This document shows positions 1-5,726 of a DNA stretch of 16,265 nucleotides, piece by piece. The notes beneath the pieces were generated by a model that was given only the letters and a program-made list of their open reading frames with translations, made no database searches and was not told the origin of the DNA. The stretch lies in NCBI GenBank assembly GCA_045632125.1, contig JAZQWC010000016.1:1-16265 (forward strand), given 5' to 3'. The position numbers and the translations under genes were made by a program. Source of the stretch: CALWPV01 sp045632125. Its GTDB lineage: Bacteria > Bacillota > Clostridia > Lachnospirales > Bianqueaceae. How positions within the stretch are numbered: the stretch's first letter is position 1; each line of letters opens with the position of its first letter.

Positions 1-16
1 GTAAGGAGGTGCTGAA

Positions 17-889
17 ATGCTGAATTTTACAAGTGGAAGAGAACTTCTTGAACTGTGCAGCCAGCAGGACTGCACCATATCCAGAGCTATGATCAACCGT
101 GAAGTGCGCTACTTTGGCAGCGATGAAGAAACCATTAAAGCTCGCATGCGCCACTCCTGGGATATTATGAAAGATGCTGTGAATGAAGGACAGACCAAAG
201 ACATCCGCTCCATGGGCGGACTGATCGGCGGCGAGGCCAAAAAGATCGCAGCTCACCGTGAACAGACCCATCCGTTGTGTGGTATTATGATCTCCAAGGC
301 TATGTCCTATGCCATGGGTGTGTTAGAAGTGAATGCCTCTATGGGCCTGATCGTAGCCGCCCCCACGGCGGGCAGCTCCGGCGTGATCCCCGGTGTGTTC
401 TGCGCTTTGCAGGAGGCTGTAGGCTTTTCCGATGAGGAAATGGTGGATGCTCTGTTTAATGCAGGTGCCGTGGGCTACCTGATCACTCATAATGCTACTG
501 TGGCCGGTGCCGAAGGCGGCTGCCAGGCTGAGATCGGTGCAGCGGCTGCTATGGCTGCTTCCGCAGCAGTTCAATTGATGGGCGGTACACCTAAGCAGTG
601 TCTGGATGCAGCCAGCTCCGTAATTGGAACCATGCTGGGTCTGGTATGTGATCCCATCGGCGGTTTGGTGGAAGCTCCCTGCCAGAAACGTAATGCGGTG
701 GGTGTTTCCAATGCACTGGTTTGTGCTGAAATGACCTTGAGCGGTGTTGGTAACTTGATTCCCTTTGACGAAATGGTAGAGGCTATGTATAAAGTAGGCC
801 GAAGCCTTCCTTATGAACTGCGTGAAACCGCTTTGGGCGGCGTAGCAGCAACCCCCACAGCCTGCGAATTGTGTGGGAAATGTTCATAA
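17..889 (+). CDS. sdaAA: L-serine dehydratase, iron-sulfur-dependent, alpha subunit
   Basis: This protein of 290 residues is the catalytic alpha chain of the two-subunit, 4Fe-4S L-serine dehydratase of Bacillota, which deaminates L-serine to pyruvate and ammonia in the cytosol. Family features seen are the early SRAMINRE-type segment, the conserved MGGLIGGEAKK stretch, the glycine-rich AGSSGVIPG motif near residue 115, the segment GGLVEAPCQKRNA, and a cysteine-rich C-terminus (C283, C286, C289). In this family conserved cysteines hold the oxygen-labile cluster. Length is normal for a separate alpha chain (about 290 residues). The start is set by AAGGAGGT at positions 3-10, six bases before the ATG. 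The beta subunit (sdaAB) normally lies directly upstream and would be outside the window; the gene begins too close to the edge to see it. The stop codon lies inside a hairpin (881-915). Confidence 0.95.
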   Translation: MLNFTSGRELLELCSQQDCTISRAMINREVRYFGSDEETIKARMRHSWDIMKDAVNEGQTKDIRSMGGLIGGEAKKIAAHREQTHPLCGIMISKAMSYAMGVLEVNASMGLIVAAPTAGSSGVIPGVFCALQEAVGFSDEEMVDALFNAGAVGYLITHNATVAGAEGGCQAEIGAAAAMAASAAVQLMGGTPKQCLDAASSVIGTMLGLVCDPIGGLVEAPCQKRNAVGVSNALVCAEMTLSGVGNLIPFDEMVEAMYKVGRSLPYELRETALGGVAATPTACELCGKCS

Positions 890-946
890 AACCGGCAAGG
901 CCGCTTTTATGAACATGGGAAGTTGCGGCCGGGAGTCTCAACTTCC
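881..946 (+). other. Two tandem hairpins with complementary loops at the sdaAA 3' end
   Basis: The first hairpin has perfect 11-bp arms (TGTTCATAAAA at 881-891, TTTTATGAACA at 905-915) and includes the sdaAA stop codon. The second has perfect 8-bp arms (GGAAGTTG at 918-925, CAACTTCC at 939-946). Neither is followed by a run of T, so neither looks like an ordinary intrinsic terminator. The first loop contains GGCCGC (899-904), which is the exact reverse complement of GCGGCC (925-930) at the start of the second loop, so a kissing or pseudoknot interaction is possible. The pair fills most of the 93-bp gap before the sulfatase. It may protect or process the 3' end or control read-through; that role is inference. 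Confidence 0.6.
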
Positions 947-982
947 GGGATATCATACTTAGTTTGAAAAAGGAGATTTGAC

Positions 983-2440
983 ATGCGTGTATTATTTGTA
1001 GATATCGATACCCTGCGCCCGGATCATATGGGTTGCTATGGTTACAGCCGTAATACTACCCCTAACTTCGATAAAGTAGCCGCAGAGGGTGTTCGTTTTG
1101 ATGAATATTATTGCAGCGATGCTCCCTGCCTGCCCAGCCGTGCCGCTCTGATCAGTGGTATGTTCGGCATCCACAACGGAGCAGTAGGCCACGGCGGTAC
1201 CGCCGGTGATCGTCGTCTGGTGGGTGAACCCCGCGGTATGAAAGACCCCATCGATATTCATAACTTTAATTACATCTTCCGTAATGCAGGCCTGCATACG
1301 GTATCCATTAGTACCTTCCCCGAGCGCCATTCTTCCTACTGGTTCAGTGCCGGCTTTAATGAGACCTATAATGTGGGCGACTGCGGTATGGAATCCGGTG
1401 AAAAAGTACTGCCCATCGCGTTGGATTGGTTGGAGCGTAATAAAGACCGCGATAACTGGTACATGCATATGCACCTATGGGATCCTCATACTCCCTATCG
1501 CGCTCCGGCAGAACTGGGTAATCCCTTTAAAGATGAGCCTCAGCTTCCCTGGCTGACCGATGAGGTGCTGGAACAGCATAAAATGATGACCGGTCCCCAC
1601 GGTGCCCAGGAAATCGGCATGTTCACCGATGTACCTAATCCTCAGTATCCCCGCCATCCCGGTCGTGTGGATACCCCCGAGCAGCTGAAGGACTTCATCG
1701 ATAATTATGACTGTGGTGTGTACTGGGCTGATTACCTGATGGGTCAGGTATTTGATAAACTGCGTGAGCAGGGTATTTACGATGATACCGCCATTATCAT
1801 CACTTCCGATCACGGCGAAAACTTGGGTGAGCTTGGTCTGTATGCAGAACATGCGACGGCCGATTACATTACCTGCCACATTCCCATGATCATTAAATGG
1901 CCCGGCATGCAAAAAGGAACCAGCGACAATGCCTTCCATTATCAGATCGACCTGCTGCCCACCGTGGCAGACCTGCTGGGAACTCCTCACTACGAAAAGT
2001 GGGACGGCGAGTCCTATGCGGCTACCCTGAAGGACGGAGAAGTTTGCGGCCGCGATAAGCTGATCATTTCTCAAAACGCCCATGTATGTCAGCGCAGTGC
2101 TCGCTTTGGCGACTGGGTATACATCCGCACCATTCACGATGGCTATCATCTGTTCGATAAAGAAATGCTCTTTAATATTAAGGAAGATCCTCATGAACAG
2201 CATGACGTAAAGGATCAGTATCCGGAACTCTGCGCCAAGGGCGCAAAAATGATTCTGGATTGGCAGGAGGAACAGATGCTATGCTCCGACAGCCAGATCG
2301 ATCCTATGTGGACTGTAATCCACGAGGGAGGACCCCAGCATACCAGAGGAAAACTTGCGGATTATTTGGTAAGATTGGAAGCCACCGGCCGCGCCGAGGG
2401 AGCTGCTATTTTGAGAGAAAGACATCCGAACGAAATTTGA
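983..2440 (+). CDS. Cytosolic cysteine-type sulfatase (alkaline phosphatase superfamily)
   Basis: This 485-residue protein is a type I sulfatase that hydrolyses sulfate esters; the substrate cannot be told from sequence. The N-terminal metal-binding DIDTLRPDHMGCYGY segment (residues 7-21) is followed by the C-x-P-S-R signature CLPSR (C49-R53), in which C49 would be converted to formylglycine. A second metal-site motif TSDHGE has D276 and H277. There is no signal peptide, so the enzyme should be cytosolic and act on imported or internally released sulfated substrates. In anaerobes C49 is matured by a radical-SAM sulfatase-maturing enzyme (anSME); none is encoded here. The start follows AAAAAGGAG (968-976). 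The gene has its own terminator. No clear sigma-A promoter is seen in the gap from sdaAA, so it may be read from upstream. Related phosphatase or phosphonate-hydrolase activity is a less likely alternative. Confidence 0.9.
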   Translation: MRVLFVDIDTLRPDHMGCYGYSRNTTPNFDKVAAEGVRFDEYYCSDAPCLPSRAALISGMFGIHNGAVGHGGTAGDRRLVGEPRGMKDPIDIHNFNYIFRNAGLHTVSISTFPERHSSYWFSAGFNETYNVGDCGMESGEKVLPIALDWLERNKDRDNWYMHMHLWDPHTPYRAPAELGNPFKDEPQLPWLTDEVLEQHKMMTGPHGAQEIGMFTDVPNPQYPRHPGRVDTPEQLKDFIDNYDCGVYWADYLMGQVFDKLREQGIYDDTAIIITSDHGENLGELGLYAEHATADYITCHIPMIIKWPGMQKGTSDNAFHYQIDLLPTVADLLGTPHYEKWDGESYAATLKDGEVCGRDKLIISQNAHVCQRSARFGDWVYIRTIHDGYHLFDKEMLFNIKEDPHEQHDVKDQYPELCAKGAKMILDWQEEQMLCSDSQIDPMWTVIHEGGPQHTRGKLADYLVRLEATGRAEGAAILRERHPNEI

Positions 2441-2449
2441 TTTTTCACA

Positions 2450-2490
2450 AAAGTCCTTTCGAGGTTAGCCTTCGAAAGGACTTTATTTAT
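2450..2490 (+). terminator. Intrinsic terminator after the sulfatase gene
   Basis: Perfect 13-bp arms AAAGTCCTTTCGA (2450-2462) and TCGAAAGGACTTT (2472-2484) with a 9-base loop, followed by a T-rich tail to about 2490. It lies 9 bp after the sulfatase stop codon. Confidence 0.9.
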
Positions 2491-2499
2491 TACAAAAAG

Positions 2500-2518
2500 T
2501 TGTAAACAATTGTTACAA
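2500..2518 (+). promoter_or_regulatory. Imperfect dyad upstream of the NlpC/P60 promoter, possible regulator site
   Basis: The 19-bp stretch TTGTAAACAATTGTTACAA is a palindrome apart from one missing T, and sits about 14 bp upstream of the -35 box at 2533. It also contains two hexamers fitting TGTWAH: TGTAAA (2501-2506) and TGTTAC (2511-2516). The WalR (YycF) box known from Bacillus is two such hexamers 5 bp apart; here the gap is 4. A WalR-type site for a wall hydrolase would make sense, but the spacing is off by one, so this is only a candidate. Confidence 0.35.
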
Positions 2519-2532
2519 ATTTATTACAGGAC

Positions 2533-2561
2533 TTGACAAAAATATGAAACTCCTTTATAAT
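2533..2561 (+). promoter_or_regulatory. Near-consensus sigma-A promoter for the NlpC/P60 gene
   Basis: The -35 box TTGACA (2533-2538) and -10 box TATAAT (2556-2561) both match the consensus exactly, with a 17-bp spacer. Transcription would start near 2568 and give a 5' leader of about 50 bases, too short for a known riboswitch class. Confidence 0.9.
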
Positions 2562-2619
2562 ATTATCAACACTTGTTACGGGACGAGTGCGTAAATTGTA
2601 AAGGAGTTCTTTTATTTCA

Positions 2620-4032
2620 ATGCATAGATATAGAAAAAGCAGTAAAAAACGGGGCATTCTGAGAGCCAGTGCATTGCTGGGCGGAATGTTGATTTTCATG
2701 AATGTTAACGCAGCACCCATGAGCGGAGCAGGCGGCACTATCAAAACTACAGTACTGGATCAGGAAGTGAAGGTAGCTGCAGCAGTGACCACCAATGTTA
2801 ACACTAAAGAAAATTCCTTAAACAATTTTGAATATGAGCAGACCGTTGCCTCTTTAGATCAGAAAATTGAGCTGCAGGATCAAAAGATCCTTATGAACGG
2901 GAGTGCGGCTGAGGCATTTCGAGTATGCAAAACATTTTATACAGCAGAGGACTTTGAAGCGTTAAAGCTTCCTAAAGTGAAAGTGCAGGCCGGAGCAAAC
3001 CTGTATTTGACCACTGAGGTTCAGAGCTCGGTGATCCATACTTTCCAGGATAAAGATAGTGTAGAACTGTTGTATTTGTGTGAGGACGGCGATTTCTACT
3101 ACGTAGAATATAATGATTTATATCGAGGCTATGTAAAATATACCGATATGGATATTTCCATTCTGAGTATTTTGCAGCTGCAGCAGGCAAGCCATATCAA
3201 TCTGGCACGTTTTGCGGCAGTGGCCCAGCAGGATGTGTATATGTGGTCTGAGCCCGGCGAAGCGGGTGAAGCAGTGGCAGTGGTTGCCCCTGAGGTGCCC
3301 ATGAGCATTCTGGGTGTAGACGGTGAGTGGCTGCAGGTGAGCGCAGCCGAATACACCGGCTATGTATCGGTTTCCGATGTCAGCATCGAGCGTATGCTGA
3401 ATGCGGAAGTAGATGGAGAAGGCTACATCAAGACAGCTCGTCTGGAAAAAGAACTGCAGGAACTGTTGGAGGCGGAGGACGCCGAGGCAGAAATCGAACA
3501 GGAAGAAACAGAAGAATATTTCGAGTATGAAGAAGAGTACGAGGAAACCGAAGAAGAGGATTCCTACTACGAAGAGTCATACGAAGAACCGGAATATGAG
3601 GAGCCTGAGTACGAAGAGACCTATGAGGAACCTGAAGTTTCTTATAGCGGTGAAGCCTCAGATGTGGGTGTGGCCATGATGAATCTGGCTCTTACCTATC
3701 AGGGTGTGCCCTATGTATGGGCCGGTCATTCTCCTTCCGGTTTTGACTGCTCCGGTTTGATCTACTACTGTGCAATGCAGTATGGCGTATATCTTCCTCG
3801 ATGTGCTGATACGCAGTACTTTGATGGACCCGGTACCGATGTAAGTTTCGATCAGCTTATGGCCGGAGATTTGGTATTTTTCTCCTCCGATTATTCTTCC
3901 GACATTGAGCATGTGGGAATTTATATTGGTGGTGGCCAGTTTGTTCATGCATCCAGCAGTGCAGGCTGCGTTATTATTACAGATCTGGCTGATTACTACG
4001 TACGCAATTTCTACAGTGCAATGCGTTTGTAA
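2620..4032 (+). CDS. Secreted SH3-domain NlpC/P60 peptidoglycan endopeptidase
   Basis: This 470-residue exported wall hydrolase probably cleaves peptide cross-bridges or stems in peptidoglycan. Residues 1-32 form a signal peptide: basic start, hydrophobic core, and a VNA-A type cleavage site. Two SH3b-like segments follow (about 106-165 and 198-260), then a very acidic, tyrosine-rich linker (about 285-345) with repeated YEEPE-type units, then an NlpC/P60 domain (about 346-470). The catalytic triad is visible: C377 in FDCSG, H431 in EHVGIYIG and H443 in FVHASS. AAAGGAG (2600-2606) lies 13 bases before the ATG, longer than usual, but no better start is seen and the signal peptide supports this one. 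It is a single-gene unit with its own promoter and terminator. The substrate bond is not determinable from sequence. Confidence 0.93.
   Translation: MHRYRKSSKKRGILRASALLGGMLIFMNVNAAPMSGAGGTIKTTVLDQEVKVAAAVTTNVNTKENSLNNFEYEQTVASLDQKIELQDQKILMNGSAAEAFRVCKTFYTAEDFEALKLPKVKVQAGANLYLTTEVQSSVIHTFQDKDSVELLYLCEDGDFYYVEYNDLYRGYVKYTDMDISILSILQLQQASHINLARFAAVAQQDVYMWSEPGEAGEAVAVVAPEVPMSILGVDGEWLQVSAAEYTGYVSVSDVSIERMLNAEVDGEGYIKTARLEKELQELLEAEDAEAEIEQEETEEYFEYEEEYEETEEEDSYYEESYEEPEYEEPEYEETYEEPEVSYSGEASDVGVAMMNLALTYQGVPYVWAGHSPSGFDCSGLIYYCAMQYGVYLPRCADTQYFDGPGTDVSFDQLMAGDLVFFSSDYSSDIEHVGIYIGGGQFVHASSSAGCVIITDLADYYVRNFYSAMRL
3472..3652 (+). repeat. Degenerate tandem repeat coding for the acidic Glu/Tyr/Pro linker
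   Basis: This purine-rich tract inside the NlpC/P60 gene codes for about 60 residues that are mostly Glu, with Tyr, Pro and Ser, including successive EEPEY/EEPEY/EETYEEPE units. It separates the SH3 region from the catalytic domain. Slippage in such tracts commonly changes linker length between strains; that is inference here. Confidence 0.75.
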
Positions 4033-4072
4033 TAGTTTGTATAATTGAATAGGTTATGACTTCTTAGGAAAT

Positions 4073-4121
4073 CAGGACCCATCTTGCATGCCCGTTGGAG
4101 CAAGGTGGGTCCTGTCTTTTT
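4073..4121 (+). terminator. Intrinsic terminator after the NlpC/P60 gene
   Basis: Arms of 15 bp, CAGGACCCATCTTGC (4073-4087) and GCAAGGTGGGTCCTG (4100-4114), pair fully with one G·U. They are followed by TCTTTTT ending at 4121. Confidence 0.92.
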
Positions 4122-4123
4122 AC

Positions 4124-4201
4124 CTTAGGAAAAAGCGCGAAGCGCACTTGGATGCGAAGAACCGTGGGCTCTTCCTAAAGATCGGCTTTGGCGATCTTTT
4201 T
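4124..4201 (+). ncRNA. Candidate structured RNA or attenuator with its own terminator
   Basis: No protein is encoded in this stretch, which follows directly on the NlpC/P60 terminator. Visible pairings are a closing helix TTAGGAA (4125-4131) with TTCCTAA (4172-4178), a tight hairpin GCGC-GAA-GCGC (4135-4145), and AAGAACC-GTG-GGCTCTT (4157-4173) with one mismatch. They are followed by a terminator-like hairpin, AAAGATCG (4177-4184) with CGATCTTT (4192-4199), and a T run. The closing helix and the terminator stem overlap by two bases, as in switching attenuators. TTAGGAA also occurs at 4064-4070, on the far side of the previous terminator. No promoter is visible for it and no known family is recognised. 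Confidence 0.35.
4177..4201 (+). terminator. Terminator-like hairpin before the transglutaminase gene
   Basis: Arms AAAGATCG (4177-4184) and CGATCTTT (4192-4199) enclose a 7-base loop and run into TTTT. It is the second terminator-like hairpin in the 275-bp gap between 4032 and 4308. Confidence 0.65.
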
Positions 4202-4262
4202 AAATCTACAAAACAGCGACAAAGCAAGGAAAAAAAGAATTTCTTTTTGATATACTCTATGA

Positions 4263-4268
4263 TATAAT
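4263..4268 (+). promoter_or_regulatory. -10 box of a probable promoter for the transglutaminase-glnN unit
   Basis: TATAAT lies 39 bp before the ATG at 4308. The matching -35 position (about 4240-4245, TTTCTT) is poor, so this promoter may need an activator, or the true -35 is different. A second -10-like hexamer, TATACT, is at 4251-4256. Confidence 0.5.
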
Positions 4269-4307
4269 GAATCCATTATAATCCCTTTTTAGCGAGTGGA
4301 GGCAGTT

Positions 4308-5696
4308 ATGACGAAACATGATGAAATGAAGATCCTTCGTATTGAACTTCCTGAAGATATTTTGAAAGCAAAATGGTGCGGCGACTTTGAAAGAGCCCAG
4401 CGCCTCATCGATATTCGTTTGAATGATGGACTTACCCCCGAAAATCAGCGACAGCGTCTGATCCTGGAAAAAGAGATTCTGCGCCGTTTGCCCATGGACT
4501 ATGCGTATACTTTGGAGGAAGGTCTTGCTTTGGTGCAGAAGGAGATTCCGGATTTCACCATGGAGGAACTGCAGGACCTGATGGACCACAGCCGTGTAGA
4601 ATGGATCTACATCAAAGGCGTTCCGCATCTGGCAAAGCGTTTTTATTCGCACCTTTTGAATACCGACCCTGTTATTTCCGGCCGCGCCGGAAAATCGGCG
4701 AATTTTGAAGAAGATGACGAAACCAAAGTCTTAAATGAAAATATGCGCAAGATGCAGGAAAGCGGCGGTCTGTACTATCATATGAAGATCAAGACCAAAC
4801 TGCAGATCAAAGATTCTGCCTTTGAACCCGGGAAAAAGGTACGGGTGCATGTACCGATTCCGGCTGCGGCAGGCAATATGAGAAATATTAAGATTTTGGC
4901 CACCTCTCCTAAAGCAATTATGTTGTCGGATGTTTCTCATCCGCAAAGAACGGCGTATTTTGAAGAAGTGATGACGGAGAATCATCCGTTTTATGTGGAA
5001 TATGAATATGACTGCATTGCTATGTACAATGAGCTGGATGCCGCTAAGGTAACGTTGAGTCGTAATGAGTTTGATACACAGGAAGAACTGCCTCATATTC
5101 GCTTCACACCTACGATTCAGGCTCTTTGTGCAGAACTGAAGGGTGATGAGGAAAATCCTTTGAAGATCGCCCGTAAGTTTTACGATTTTTGTACTACGGT
5201 GGTAACATACTCTTACATGCGTGAGTACTTTACGATTACGGAAATTCCGGAGTATGCGGCCCTGAATTTGAAGGGTGATTGCGGCGTACAGGCCTTGTTG
5301 TTTATCACGTTATGTCGCTGTGCCGGTATTCCGGCCCGTTGGCAGTCTGGCTTGTACGTAATGTCTGAGTTCACAGGTATGCACGACTGGGCACAGTTTT
5401 ATATTGCGCCCTATGGCTGGCTGTATGCGGATCCTTCTTTCGGTGGAAGCGCTTACAGAAGCGGTAACATGGAACGTTGGAATCATTATTTCGGCAACAT
5501 GGATCCCTTCCGTATGGTGGCCAATTCTGCTTTTTATTATCCGATGGATCCGGAAAAGAAGTTTGAACGGTTGGATCCTTACGATAATCAGGTGGGCGAG
5601 ATCGAATATGAAGATCGTGGCCTGATCCGCAGTGAACTGGAATATTCCTGGGATCTGCTGGAATGTGAAGAGCATGAGATTCACGAATTAAACTAA
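4308..5696 (+). CDS. Cytosolic transglutaminase-like cysteine protease family protein
   Basis: This 462-residue protein carries a C-terminal transglutaminase-like (papain-fold) domain. The catalytic triad is visible: C325 in GDCGVQA, H359 in MHDWAQF and D375 in YADPSFG. The preceding 300 residues are not a domain I can name; they include a helical N-terminus and a probable beta-rich section (about 155-255). Bacterial members of this fold are usually proteases or amidases rather than true protein cross-linkers. No signal peptide or membrane segment is seen, so it should be cytosolic. A GTG at 4296 would extend the protein by four residues, but ATG 4308 is preferred because GGAGG (4298-4302) lies five bases before it. 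It is followed after 30 bp by glnN with no terminator between, suggesting cotranscription. The substrate is unknown. Confidence 0.88.
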   Translation: MTKHDEMKILRIELPEDILKAKWCGDFERAQRLIDIRLNDGLTPENQRQRLILEKEILRRLPMDYAYTLEEGLALVQKEIPDFTMEELQDLMDHSRVEWIYIKGVPHLAKRFYSHLLNTDPVISGRAGKSANFEEDDETKVLNENMRKMQESGGLYYHMKIKTKLQIKDSAFEPGKKVRVHVPIPAAAGNMRNIKILATSPKAIMLSDVSHPQRTAYFEEVMTENHPFYVEYEYDCIAMYNELDAAKVTLSRNEFDTQEELPHIRFTPTIQALCAELKGDEENPLKIARKFYDFCTTVVTYSYMREYFTITEIPEYAALNLKGDCGVQALLFITLCRCAGIPARWQSGLYVMSEFTGMHDWAQFYIAPYGWLYADPSFGGSAYRSGNMERWNHYFGNMDPFRMVANSAFYYPMDPEKKFERLDPYDNQVGEIEYEDRGLIRSELEYSWDLLECEEHEIHELN

Positions 5697-5726
5697 TGTG
5701 TTGATATATGAATGACGAGGTTGATT

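Noticed and set aside
1475..2203. A 242-codon minus-strand frame within the sulfatase gene
   Set aside because: It is antisense to conserved sulfatase motifs and shows no domain or translation signals of its own.
2562..2619. c-di-AMP riboswitch ahead of the NlpC/P60 gene
   Set aside because: This riboswitch class is common upstream of such genes, but the leader from the predicted start is only about 50 bases, too short for it.
5712..5726. Upstream ATG as the glnN start
   Set aside because: It would put the GACGAGG ribosome binding site inside the gene and add five residues absent from the usual family start.
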